Positions 47,417 through 57,619 of a DNA stretch of 64,000 nucleotides are shown here, in pieces. The DNA is taken from positions 1-64,000 of the forward strand of contig JALVST010000123.1 in NCBI GenBank assembly GCA_027024205.1, given 5' to 3'. The first letter of the stretch is position 1. Every line of letters begins with the position of its first letter. Both the position numbers and the translations under genes were made by a program. Origin of the DNA: Flavobacteriales bacterium. Lineage in GTDB: Bacteria; Bacteroidota; Bacteroidia; Flavobacteriales; Flavobacteriaceae. The notes beneath the pieces were generated by a model that was not told the DNA's origin, searched no databases, and saw only the letters and a list, made by a program, of their open reading frames with translations.

Positions 47417-50227
47417 TCAAAGATACCGCCCCGTATAAGACAACTTACATTTTACGATTTCTTCGGGAGTGCCTTCAAAAATTATTTTACCGCCTTTTTG
47501 TCCGCCTTCCGGCCCTAAATCAATGATATGATCAGCGAGCTTAATGACATCCGTATTGTGTTCGATAATGAGAACCGTATTGCCTTTATCGACTAATTTG
47601 TTTAAAACTTCCATCAAAATACGGATATCTTCAAAATGTAGTCCGGTTGTAGGTTCGTCGAGGATGTAAAAAGTCTTTCCGGTATCTTTTTTGGATAATT
47701 CCGTTGCCAGTTTGACCCGTTGTGCTTCACCGCCCGAAAGGGTGGGAGCAGGTTGTCCCAAAGTTAAATATCCCAATCCTACATCTTGTAAAGTTTTGAG
47801 TTTTCTATGAATTTTGGGAATGGCTTCAAAAAATGTAACAGCTTCGTTTATAGTCATTTCCAAAACATCTGCTATGGATTTTCCTTTGTAACGGACTTCC
47901 AGGGTTTCACGGTTAAATCGTTTGCCTTGACAAGTTTCGCAAGTAACCTGGACATCAGGAAGCAAATTCATTTCTATGGTGCGAATCCCGGCACCTTCGC
48001 ATACCGGACAACGACCGTCTTTGACATTGAATGAAAAGCGTCCCGGTTTATAACCGCGAATTTGAGCTTCGGGCGTTTGGGCAAACAGATTTCTGATTTC
48101 CTGAAAAACCCCTGTATAGGTAGCCGGGTTGCTACGGCTACTACGTCCTATGGGGCTTTGGTCAATATCAATAACTTTGTCTATATTTTCAATGCCTGAA
48201 ATACTTTTATAAGGTAGGGGTTCTTTAACACCTTTATAAATTCTGTTATTTAAAATCGGATAAAGCGTTTCATTGATTAATGTGGACTTACCGCTTCCCG
48301 AAACACCGGTTACACCGATAAGTTTACCCAATGGCAGTTTTACCGTGACATTTTTAAGATTATTACCGGTAGCCCCTTTCAAAATGATATATTTACCGGT
48401 TCCTTTCCGGCGGTTTACAGGTATTTCAATCCGTTTTTCTCCGGTTAAATATGCTGCTGTGAGAGAACCGGATTGTTTGATGGTTTCCAAATGGCCTTCG
48501 GCTACAATTTCACCGCCATGTTTGCCGGCACGTGGGCCCATATCGATAATATGGTCAGCTTGTTCCATCATTTCCTGGTCGTGTTCCACAACTATAACGG
48601 TATTGCCCAGATTACGCAATTGTTTTAAGGATGCTATTAACCGGCGGTTGTCTCTTTGGTGTAATCCGATGCTGGGTTCATCCAGGATATATAAAACATT
48701 GACCAGTTGTGCACCGATTTGCGATGCTAAACGAATCCGCTGTGATTCCCCTCCTGATAATGACTTAGCAGGGCGGAATAAATTCAAATAATTTAGTCCT
48801 ACGGCCGTAATAAATTCGATACGGTTCCTAATTTCCTTGATGATTTCATCTCCTATAATGCGTTGTTTGTCAGTAAGATGTTCTTCTATATCTCGGAACC
48901 ATTCTGCCAATTCATCGATATCCATGAGGGCCAAATCAACAATGGACTTTCCATTTATTTTAAAATATTGAGATGTTTTCTTTAATCGATGACCATGACA
49001 AACCGGACAAACTTTTTCGGTCAAAAAGTTTTTAGCCCATCGTCTGATTTTTTGACTGTCATTAGCATCGTATTGATGCCGGATAAAATTGATGATACCT
49101 TCAAATTTTAAATGATAAGATTGGGTTATACCCAATGTTTTAGAAAAGATTTCGAAATGCTCGTCTGCCCCATGTAAAATAACCTGCATGGCTTTTTCGG
49201 GGATATTTTTTATGGGGGTATCCAAACTAAATTCGTAGCGTTTTGAAATAATCTCCAATTGACTGAATATCCATGAGTTTTTGTAAGGTCCCAAGGGGGC
49301 TAATCCGCCTTTTTTGATAGAAATACTATGGTCCGGTATAATTTTTTTTAAATCTACTTCAAATACATTTCCCAAACCTTTACAATAATCACATGCGCCT
49401 TTTGGAGAATTAAACGAAAAAGTATTCGGCTCGGGTTCAGGATAAGATATGCCGGTAGTAGGACACATTAAATTCTTGCTGAAATATTGAATTTTGTTTT
49501 CTGTTTTATCCCATACTATTAAGGTGCCTTTTCCGTGATACAAAGCGGTTTCTATACTTTGTTTAAGTCGCTTGCGGTTATGCTCAGAGGGTATAAGTCT
49601 GTCTATAACAATGTCTATGTCATGTATTTGATAACGTTCCACTTGCATGTCGCGTTCTATTTCTTTGATATCTCCGTCTATGCGAACGCGTAAAAAACCC
49701 ATACGGGCAATTTTTTTAAACAATTCTTTATAATGACCTTTACGTGACTTGATAACCGGTGATAATATATAAATCTCTTTGTTATTATATAATGTATAAA
49801 TTAGCTCCAAAATTTCTTTTTCAGAATAATTAACCATTTTTTCTCCTGTTTCATATGAATAGGCTTCTCCTATTTTAGCATAAAGTAGTCGCAAAAAATC
49901 ATAAATTTCCGTTACTGTCCCGACTGTGCTGCGCGGATTTTTATTGGTCGTTTTTTGTTCAATGGCAATAACGGGAGACAATCCGTCAATTTTATCTACA
50001 TCAGGTCGATTCAGTCCTCCTAGAAATTGCCGGGCGTAGGCCGAAAAAGTTTCTATAAAACGCCGTTGTCCTTCGGCATAAATAGTATCAAATGCCAATG
50101 ACGATTTACCGCTACCACTTAGTCCCGTGATAACGGTTAGTTGTTTATGGGGAATTTGGAGCGTCAGGTTTTTCAGGTTATGTTCCCGGGCGCCGTATAT
50201 TTTAATATGTGTTTGTTTTTTTGACAT
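47417..50227 (-). CDS. uvrA: Excinuclease ABC subunit UvrA paralog 2 (canonical-looking)
   Basis: VITGLSGSGKSSLAFDTIYAEGQRRFIETFSAYARQFLG; SPVIKSRKGHYKELFKKIARMGFLRVRIDG; LSGGESQRI. Start corrected from TTG 50242 to ATG 50227. Confidence 0.93.
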   Translation of the reverse strand: MSKKQTHIKIYGAREHNLKNLTLQIPHKQLTVITGLSGSGKSSLAFDTIYAEGQRRFIETFSAYARQFLGGLNRPDVDKIDGLSPVIAIEQKTTNKNPRSTVGTVTEIYDFLRLLYAKIGEAYSYETGEKMVNYSEKEILELIYTLYNNKEIYILSPVIKSRKGHYKELFKKIARMGFLRVRIDGDIKEIERDMQVERYQIHDIDIVIDRLIPSEHNRKRLKQSIETALYHGKGTLIVWDKTENKIQYFSKNLMCPTTGISYPEPEPNTFSFNSPKGACDYCKGLGNVFEVDLKKIIPDHSISIKKGGLAPLGPYKNSWIFSQLEIISKRYEFSLDTPIKNIPEKAMQVILHGADEHFEIFSKTLGITQSYHLKFEGIINFIRHQYDANDSQKIRRWAKNFLTEKVCPVCHGHRLKKTSQYFKINGKSIVDLALMDIDELAEWFRDIEEHLTDKQRIIGDEIIKEIRNRIEFITAVGLNYLNLFRPAKSLSGGESQRIRLASQIGAQLVNVLYILDEPSIGLHQRDNRRLIASLKQLRNLGNTVIVVEHDQEMMEQADHIIDMGPRAGKHGGEIVAEGHLETIKQSGSLTAAYLTGEKRIEIPVNRRKGTGKYIILKGATGNNLKNVTVKLPLGKLIGVTGVSGSGKSTLINETLYPILNNRIYKGVKEPLPYKSISGIENIDKVIDIDQSPIGRSSRSNPATYTGVFQEIRNLFAQTPEAQIRGYKPGRFSFNVKDGRCPVCEGAGIRTIEMNLLPDVQVTCETCQGKRFNRETLEVRYKGKSIADVLEMTINEAVTFFEAIPKIHRKLKTLQDVGLGYLTLGQPAPTLSGGEAQRVKLATELSKKDTGKTFYILDEPTTGLHFEDIRILMEVLNKLVDKGNTVLIIEHNTDVIKLADHIIDLGPEGGQKGGKIIFEGTPEEIVKCKLSYTGRYL

Positions 50228-50340
50228 AAAAATAGAATGCAAAAGTAGAATATTTTTATATATTTTTTTATATTGAATTCATGATTATTATGAAACGGTT
50301 TGGTTTTGACATTAACGTTATAATTGTAATTTTCAAAATT

Positions 50341-50390
50341 ATTTATAAAAACAAACACCCCAGATTTCCGGGGTGTTTGTTTTTATAAAT
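50341..50390 (-). terminator. Perfect 21-bp stem, 8-nt loop terminator downstream of susD
   Basis: ATTTATAAAAACAAACACCCC - AGATTTCC - GGGGTGTTTGTTTTTATAAAT. Confidence 0.9.
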
Positions 50391-50399
50391 TTCCAAATA

Positions 50400-51863
50400 T
50401 TATTGATCCCACCACATGCGGGTATTCATTTCATTTCCTCCCATATCATTTATTGCTTGAGAGAGATTATCCATATTTATAGCTGCTTCACTTTCAGGAT
50501 ATCTGAATCTTCTGGGAATTTCGGTGGCATTGGCACTGGCAGCCGGTGGAAATTGTAATACGGGGTAATCAAGACGTTTCCATTCATTCCAGGCATTAGC
50601 TCCTTGGAGATAAAGAGCGATATGTTTTTGTTCTCCTATTAATTTTCTCCAATTGGCTGTATTATATTGCACTTCGGGATATGCCAAATAAGTTGTAATA
50701 TCGGCTTGTGAAACGCCCCATTGATCCATACTGGCTGCAATAGCATCGTAATACGTGTTGGAGGCATCGGCTGTGTTGCCGAACCAACCTCTTTGTTCGG
50801 CTTCGGCTTTGATAAACAACAATTCGGCATAGGTCATAAGAAAACTTGGGAAATTCATGGCTCTGACTTCAGCACTTGGCAATGAATAATCTTCGATTGC
50901 ATAGTTAAATGTATCAGAGGTAGGTAAGCCGTAAGGGAATCCTACATATTCTCCGTTTTGGTTGGGGTCGGCGTAATGCGGAATTCTGGGGTCGGAAGGA
51001 CTGGCAGCTGTTCCACTACCGTAAGAATTCATTAAGTTAATTAACGGTTCACTTACAAATGTCCATTGTTGTGTTAAAAATTCCAAATATAACGGATTGG
51101 CATGAGATTCTTCGTTTTGGAAGTAAATCATTGCGTTGTCATCATTACTTGTAAAAACATTGCTTGATAAAGCATCGGCAACTTCGGTTTGAGCTAATGA
51201 AGGATTAACCTCTGACATTCTCAATGCCAATCTGGCTCTTAAAGAATTAGCGAATCTTTTCCATTTGGTCATATCTCCGTTATACATCATATCACCGCTG
51301 GTAAATCCTGAGGCATTTACATCAATCATATTGGCAGCATCTTTCAATTCGTTGATTAAAGCGGGATAGATACTTTCTTGTTTGTCATATGCCGGAAAAG
51401 TTATATCTTCTTTTAAAGCTTCGGTATAAGGTACATTTCCCCAAGTATCGGTAATATTGGAGAAAGCCCATACTTTAAGAATTTTAGCTACGGCTATTTG
51501 ATTTTCATTTTTTCCGTAAACACTGTAATCGTCTTTATTATCACCACTGTTAAGTTCGATGATATTTACCAATTCGGGCAATCCGTTCAGATACCAGGCT
51601 GACCAGTCTCCCGATGAATCGTCCATAACATATAAGCTCCGGGTAGTTGTTTCGCGTTGTGACCATTGCTGACTGTAAAGCATCAAGGTTTTATTATAAC
51701 CTAAACCCGAATTTATATTGATTAGACTTTGCATGGCTCCGGTGAGAATGGCCGGTGTGGGTGCTTTATTTGTAGCCAAAGGATTTTTATTAAGTTCAAC
51801 AAAATCCTTTGTACACGAAGATGTTAATCCGATAATTATTAAAAATATGATTATTTTTTTCAT
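50400..51863 (-). CDS. SusD/RagB family lipoprotein (SusD-like_2 type)
   Basis: Lipobox GLTSSCTKDF; WGNVPYTEAL; KWKRFANSLRARLALRMSEV; downstream of SusC. Confidence 0.9.
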   Translation of the reverse strand: MKKIIIFLIIIGLTSSCTKDFVELNKNPLATNKAPTPAILTGAMQSLININSGLGYNKTLMLYSQQWSQRETTTRSLYVMDDSSGDWSAWYLNGLPELVNIIELNSGDNKDDYSVYGKNENQIAVAKILKVWAFSNITDTWGNVPYTEALKEDITFPAYDKQESIYPALINELKDAANMIDVNASGFTSGDMMYNGDMTKWKRFANSLRARLALRMSEVNPSLAQTEVADALSSNVFTSNDDNAMIYFQNEESHANPLYLEFLTQQWTFVSEPLINLMNSYGSGTAASPSDPRIPHYADPNQNGEYVGFPYGLPTSDTFNYAIEDYSLPSAEVRAMNFPSFLMTYAELLFIKAEAEQRGWFGNTADASNTYYDAIAASMDQWGVSQADITTYLAYPEVQYNTANWRKLIGEQKHIALYLQGANAWNEWKRLDYPVLQFPPAASANATEIPRRFRYPESEAAINMDNLSQAINDMGGNEMNTRMWWDQ

Positions 51864-51875
51864 GGTTTTAAAAAT

Positions 51876-54800
51876 TTAGAATGAAATATTTAAATTAAGT
51901 GCAATAGAGCGTGCAGCCGGTAATTGACCGTATTCACGTCCTTGAATATTCCCTGAAGAATTTCCGGCAGATTCCGGATTATAACCTTCTGGAGTATTTC
52001 TAAACAGAATAGCTAAATTTCTACCGATAATTCCAACACTGGCACTCTTCATTTGAAGTTTGGAAACAAAATCACCGGGGATTCTGTATTGTAAAGATAT
52101 TTCTCTTAATTTGATAAAACTGGCATCAAAGACTGTAAAATCTCCGGGTGTTTTACGCATCAATCTAAAATATTGCTTATAGTTTTGAGCCGGCGTGGTA
52201 TTTTCGCTGTATATAGGGTTTCCGCTGCTATCAGTACCGGTTTGCATAACTCCTTCGGCAATAAGAGGTTTTTCTCTAACATCATTTTCAGCTGTTATTT
52301 TCATGGTACCGGCATAAATGGCCGTTTGATATCCTCTTAGAAATATAACGCCACCTTTTTGAAAATCAATCAATCCGGAAAGCGTGAAGTTTTTATATTT
52401 AAAAGTATTCATAACGCCTCCTGTGAAATCGGGAAGAATACTGCCCATAAAGGTTAAATCGTCGTCTCTTTCGTAGTATCCGGTAGTAGCATTAACAATT
52501 TTTTGTCCGTCGTGCGTTCTTTTAATTTTACGGGCATAAATGGAACTGAATGGTTCGCCTACTCTTGATTCAAGTGTTACACCGGGATAGAAAGTAGCCA
52601 TAAGGTAAGACTCCATACCTTTGGCCAGTTCAACTACTTCGTTGTTATTTTTAGCCCAGTTAATATTCATATCCCATTTTAAATCTTTATTTAAGATTCT
52701 ACCGTTTAAATTAAGTTCAATTCCGGAATTTTTAATTTTACCGGCGTTAACCCATTTTTTATCATAACCGGTTGCTTGTGAAACATCGATGGGGATAATT
52801 TGATTTTTGGTATTACCGTTATAATAGGTAAAGTCAAAGCCCAATCTGTTATTAAGCATTGAAACATTTAAACCGGTCTCAATGGAGGTTGTAATTTCCG
52901 GTTTTAGGAATGGATTGTTTGAGGTAGTAGGCAGATAAAAGGCGGGAGCACCTCCGATAGGACTTCCTTGAATGTATGTGCTATACAATCTGTAAGGTGA
53001 TGTATCATTACCAACTTGTGCCCAGCCCAATCTGATTTTACCGTAATTAATAATATCATTTTTTAAAACTTCGGAGAAAACGAAACTTCCGGTTACAGAA
53101 GGATAAAAGTAAGACCAATTGTCAGGCGGTAGGGTTGAAGACCAGTCATTTCTTCCCGTTAGATCTAAAAATAGGTAATTTTTATATCCGAAAGTAGCAC
53201 TTCCGAATAAACTGTTTATTTTTTTTCTATAAAGTCCGCGTGCTACATAAGGTCTGTCAATGGAGTTTGACAAAGAGTAGATATCGGGAAGATTTAAACC
53301 GCCTTGTGTAGCGCCTTTATTTACTTCCAATTTGCGATACATCAGGTTAAAACCTAAACGGGCATTTAAAGAAATATCTTTGGTCAGATTATTATTTTTA
53401 TAATTGAAACCGCCATCGATATTTGTTTCGTTGAAATTATACATTTGTGATATAAAATACGGGGTATATCGACTACCTACGGCCCTTCTATCTCTTCTTT
53501 GGTCGGCATAAGTATCCAAAGAATATCGCAGATACACACTGTAATTATCAGTTAAATCATATTGTGCCTTAATATTTCCAAAGAAACGGTTTCTTTCATC
53601 ATCTTGATAGTCTTTGTAGGCCAGCCAAAACGGATTGTTGGCTCTTACCGTTCTATCATTAAGTCCGTAGGTTCTCCAAGTTATTTGTTTTCCGTCCTGT
53701 GCTTCATATGTTCTCAATCTGTCTATATCAATTTGTCTTTGTGTCCAAATAACCAGATTATAAACAGGGTTATCACTACTTCCACCGGTTTTAGGTCTTC
53801 CTTTTCCTTGATTGTTTATATAATTCAAGTTAGTTGATACGGAAAATCTTTTGACTTTTCCGGAAATTTTAGCACTGATGGTATTTCTTTTTATTTGACT
53901 ATTGGGGACTATACCTGTTTGGGTTAAATTGGTATATGAAAGTCTGTAACTACCGATATCTCCTGCTTGTGAAAAAGCAACATTGGTTTTATTCATGATA
54001 CCGGTTTCGAAATAATTTTTATAATTGTCAGGATGAGGGGACCAAGGACGCACTTCACCACCTTGTCCCAAGCCGTCCCATTGTCTGACGAGTCGTCCGT
54101 CCAGTTTAGGGCCCCAACTTTCGTCGGTTTGTACATTTTGAATGGGATAGCCATTGGGGTCAAAATTTGTAAAAGTCAATGATTGACCACCGCCATAAAT
54201 GTTTTGTAACGGCGGAAAATCATAAGCTTTCTCCATGGCTGTTGTTTGGCTGATAGACAAACCTATACCTTTTCTTTTTTTGGCACTTTTGGTTGTAATC
54301 AATATGACACCGTTACTAGCTCTTGAGCCGTATAAAGCTGCGGCATTCGGACCTTTCAGAATACTGATGGATTCTATATCTTCGGGGTTGATGTCTTGTG
54401 CGGCATTACCGTAGTCAATATTACCATTGATATCGTCTCTTGCCCCGTAAGCTTGTCTGAAACTACCGAAATTGGAGTTGTCTATCGGAACACCGTCAAC
54501 AACAAACAGTGGTTGATTGTTGCCTGTTAATGACGTTGCACCACGAAGTAATATTCTGGTTGATCCTCCCAAATTTCCGGTTGATTGTATTTGAACGCCT
54601 GCAATTTTTCCGGCAAAGGCATCAACGAGATTTGTACTGTTATTTTTTGAAATTTCACTTCCTTTTACTTCTTGTATGGCATATCCGAGGGATTTTTTTT
54701 CACGTTTGATTCCCATGGCTGTTACAACGACTTTGTCAAGTTTTGAAGCGCTTTCTTTTAAAGTAACATTTAATATACCGCCTTTATCTATGGTTTTTTC

Positions 54801-55043
54801 AACTGTCTGATACCCAATAGATGAGAAGACCAATACATCACCCGGATTTACCCGGATACTGTAATTTCCGTCGAAATCGGTTGCAGTTCCTTTGTTTTTT
54901 TCTTTGATCACGACATTGGCTCCCGGAATGGGTTCTCCCGAGACATCCGTGACTTTACCTGAAACGCTTAGTTCTTGTGCAGAAACAAACTGCGAAAAAA
55001 CAAAGCTTAAGATTAAGAATAATACTAGCTTTACTCTTTTCAT
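51876..55043 (-). CDS. SusC/RagA family TonB-linked outer membrane protein
   Basis: Carboxypeptidase-regulatory-like N-term VSGKVTDVSGEPIPGANVVIKEKNKGTATDFDGNYSI; plug PLFVVDGVPIDN...INPEDIESISILKGPNAAALYGSRASNGVILITTK. Confidence 0.95.
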   Translation of the reverse strand: MKRVKLVLFLILSFVFSQFVSAQELSVSGKVTDVSGEPIPGANVVIKEKNKGTATDFDGNYSIRVNPGDVLVFSSIGYQTVEKTIDKGGILNVTLKESASKLDKVVVTAMGIKREKKSLGYAIQEVKGSEISKNNSTNLVDAFAGKIAGVQIQSTGNLGGSTRILLRGATSLTGNNQPLFVVDGVPIDNSNFGSFRQAYGARDDINGNIDYGNAAQDINPEDIESISILKGPNAAALYGSRASNGVILITTKSAKKRKGIGLSISQTTAMEKAYDFPPLQNIYGGGQSLTFTNFDPNGYPIQNVQTDESWGPKLDGRLVRQWDGLGQGGEVRPWSPHPDNYKNYFETGIMNKTNVAFSQAGDIGSYRLSYTNLTQTGIVPNSQIKRNTISAKISGKVKRFSVSTNLNYINNQGKGRPKTGGSSDNPVYNLVIWTQRQIDIDRLRTYEAQDGKQITWRTYGLNDRTVRANNPFWLAYKDYQDDERNRFFGNIKAQYDLTDNYSVYLRYSLDTYADQRRDRRAVGSRYTPYFISQMYNFNETNIDGGFNYKNNNLTKDISLNARLGFNLMYRKLEVNKGATQGGLNLPDIYSLSNSIDRPYVARGLYRKKINSLFGSATFGYKNYLFLDLTGRNDWSSTLPPDNWSYFYPSVTGSFVFSEVLKNDIINYGKIRLGWAQVGNDTSPYRLYSTYIQGSPIGGAPAFYLPTTSNNPFLKPEITTSIETGLNVSMLNNRLGFDFTYYNGNTKNQIIPIDVSQATGYDKKWVNAGKIKNSGIELNLNGRILNKDLKWDMNINWAKNNNEVVELAKGMESYLMATFYPGVTLESRVGEPFSSIYARKIKRTHDGQKIVNATTGYYERDDDLTFMGSILPDFTGGVMNTFKYKNFTLSGLIDFQKGGVIFLRGYQTAIYAGTMKITAENDVREKPLIAEGVMQTGTDSSGNPIYSENTTPAQNYKQYFRLMRKTPGDFTVFDASFIKLREISLQYRIPGDFVSKLQMKSASVGIIGRNLAILFRNTPEGYNPESAGNSSGNIQGREYGQLPAARSIALNLNISF

Positions 55044-55179
55044 AATTTTGATTTTGATTAATTTTGGTTAAAAATTCTTAATAAAACCAAATATAACATT
55101 TTTTTTTCTATTATTTAATGATTTTTTTAATATTCGGTGAGTTTATTGTGAATAAGATGTGTAGAGAAATTATCTAAAT

Positions 55180-57591
55180 TTATGATAAATAATTCATCAC
55201 TAGTCTTAATTCTCCCCAATCATAGTCATTACCTGCAATGTTTTTTAATTCCGATAAAGATTCAAAATCGTTATTTTCTATAATTTTTTTTATTTGATTA
55301 AATCTTTCTTGCGAAATTAAATTCGTAATTTTTATGTCTCCGGCCGGGATGTAATGTGCCAAATGACCGATAATGGTATTGACAGTCAGGTTTCTGATTT
55401 CTGCTATTTCCTTTATATTTTTTCCCGATTTGAATAATTCCAAAGAAATTTTCTTCGTATCCGTTTTTGTTTTTTGAGGCTGGTCTTCCCTAAGCGGAAT
55501 ATCGTTGGCAATACAGTAGGCTTTTATGATTTCAAGGATTTGGTTGCCATATTTTCTAAGGCGTATTTTACCGATACCATGCACTTTTTTTAGCTGTTTG
55601 GTCGTAACTGGTAATTCTTCACACAACGCATATAAAGTTTCTTGTGTAAACACTTGATAGAGCGGTATGTTTTCTTCATACGCCAGCTCACTACGTAAAT
55701 TTTTAAGGGCATCAAATAAATCGGGATGTATAAAGATATCGGGCAAAGATGTTTTAATTTTTTTCGGTTTTGCCGATTTTTCCAAAATAGCTTTGGCTCT
55801 GATATCCAAATAATTTTTGATATTGAAATCTTTATCGAGATGTTTTAAGATGAATAATTTTTGATGTAAATGTTTGTCGAGCTCATCATAAAATTTGGCA
55901 AAATCTTTCCGGACTTGTTTGTTTTCTATATCAAAAACAATGTCATCGAGTATTTTTTGAATATTACCTTCGGTTTGTTGTAAAAAATAGTCACGGGCTT
56001 TGGCTACCCGTTCCAGTATAAGACTGTCTTTTTCAGGATTGTCTATACCCGATGATAATTTGGTAATTTGCTTGATAAATTTATTTCGTATATCAATTAA
56101 CCCCTTTAATTGTTCTTTAAGTTTTTGCAAAGGATTGATGACATTTCCTTGGATACTTCCGGTGTTTTTTTGATAAATATCAATCAATCTGTTTACGGGA
56201 TAGAGGAGGGGTAAATAATCGAATAATTCGCCAATTACTTCTGTAAAGTATTGTTTTTTAGAGTTTTGTAAAATATTTTCGTCAAGTTGCCGTTTGGCGA
56301 TGTCGTTTGTAAAGCCGGTTACCCGTCTGTCATTGATAATACTACTGTTTTTAATGGGCGATTTGAGTACCAGTCCTTCCAAACTTTTACAACGGCTCAA
56401 TGCCACATAGGTTTGGCCGTGTGCAAAAGACAGTTCGGTATCTATAATGGCTTTGTCAAAGGTTAGGCCTTGACTTTTATGAATGGTGATTGCCCAGGAA
56501 AGTTTTAAAGGGATTTGTGAAAAACTACCTTGGCTTTTTTCCTCTATTTGCTTGGTTTCGGGATTAATCGTATATGTGATATTTTCCCAGACTTCACGTT
56601 TGACTTCTATGTCGCTTTCATCTCCGGGGCATCTGACAAAAATGTTTTTATCATCAATAAAGGTTATTTTTCCTATTTTACCGTTGTAATAACGTTTTTC
56701 AAAACTACTGTCATTTTTGATAAACATGACTTGTGCGCCTTTTTTAAGGACTAATTTTTCAGCATTCGGATAGGCATTTTCAGGAAAATATCCATCGATG
56801 TAAGCGTGAAAATAATAGTTTTTTCCTGGTAAATCATCGAGTTTTTCCCGGTTTATTTTCTTGGCTTTATAATTATGAGTGGTTAATAAAATGTATTCTT
56901 CATTTTCAGGCGGTTCAAAGTCCGGAATATAACGGCTGTTGAGCAAGCGGGCACTTTGCTCTGACAATTTGTTATTTCTGATTTCGTTTAAAATTTTGAT
57001 AAAGGTTTCATCTTCTTGCCGGTAAATGTTTTTGAGTTCAATATTTACGGTATTAGCCTGCTGAAAGGCTTGGCTACTAAAAAAATAAGGAGTTTTGTAA
57101 TGATTTTTGAGTAATTCCCATTCGTTGGGTTTAACAACCGGGGAAAGTTGTTGCAAATCGCCTATCATCAATACTTGGGTACCGCCGAACACTTTGTTAC
57201 GGTCTTTGTATTTACGAAGTGTAAAATCTATGGCATCCAGCAGGTCCGCCCGCACCATGCTGATTTCGTCGATTATCAGTAAATCCAGCGATTTGATAAT
57301 ATCGATTTTTTTCTTACTGAATTTGTGTTTAAAGTCGCGTTTGATATTTTGTTGGGTTTTGCCGGGTATAACCGGCCCGAATGGTATTTGAAAAAAAGAA
57401 TGAATGGTAACACCGCGTGCATTGATAGCTGCTACGCCCGTAGGTGCGACAACGGCCAAACGTTTGTTGCTTTCTTTTTTGAGCCGGTGTAAAAAAGTTG
57501 TTTTACCTGTACCGGCTTTACCGGTTAAAAAAATATTTCGCTTAGTATAATTGACAAAATCCCAAGCCAATTGCAATTCTTTATTTTGCAT
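55180..57591 (-). CDS. PIF1-like helicase with C-terminal HRDC and helix-turn-helix (RecQ-type) domains
   Basis: NIFLTGKAGTGKTTFLHRL Walker A; LLIDEISMV; WAITIHKSQGLTFDKAIID; C-term HRDC-like FDALKNLRSELAYEENIPLYQVFTQETLYALCEELP then HTH. Confidence 0.88.
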   Translation of the reverse strand: MQNKELQLAWDFVNYTKRNIFLTGKAGTGKTTFLHRLKKESNKRLAVVAPTGVAAINARGVTIHSFFQIPFGPVIPGKTQQNIKRDFKHKFSKKKIDIIKSLDLLIIDEISMVRADLLDAIDFTLRKYKDRNKVFGGTQVLMIGDLQQLSPVVKPNEWELLKNHYKTPYFFSSQAFQQANTVNIELKNIYRQEDETFIKILNEIRNNKLSEQSARLLNSRYIPDFEPPENEEYILLTTHNYKAKKINREKLDDLPGKNYYFHAYIDGYFPENAYPNAEKLVLKKGAQVMFIKNDSSFEKRYYNGKIGKITFIDDKNIFVRCPGDESDIEVKREVWENITYTINPETKQIEEKSQGSFSQIPLKLSWAITIHKSQGLTFDKAIIDTELSFAHGQTYVALSRCKSLEGLVLKSPIKNSSIINDRRVTGFTNDIAKRQLDENILQNSKKQYFTEVIGELFDYLPLLYPVNRLIDIYQKNTGSIQGNVINPLQKLKEQLKGLIDIRNKFIKQITKLSSGIDNPEKDSLILERVAKARDYFLQQTEGNIQKILDDIVFDIENKQVRKDFAKFYDELDKHLHQKLFILKHLDKDFNIKNYLDIRAKAILEKSAKPKKIKTSLPDIFIHPDLFDALKNLRSELAYEENIPLYQVFTQETLYALCEELPVTTKQLKKVHGIGKIRLRKYGNQILEIIKAYCIANDIPLREDQPQKTKTDTKKISLELFKSGKNIKEIAEIRNLTVNTIIGHLAHYIPAGDIKITNLISQERFNQIKKIIENNDFESLSELKNIAGNDYDWGELRLVMNYLS

Positions 57592-57619
57592 TAAATATTA
57601 CTATATGTATAACTTTCAA

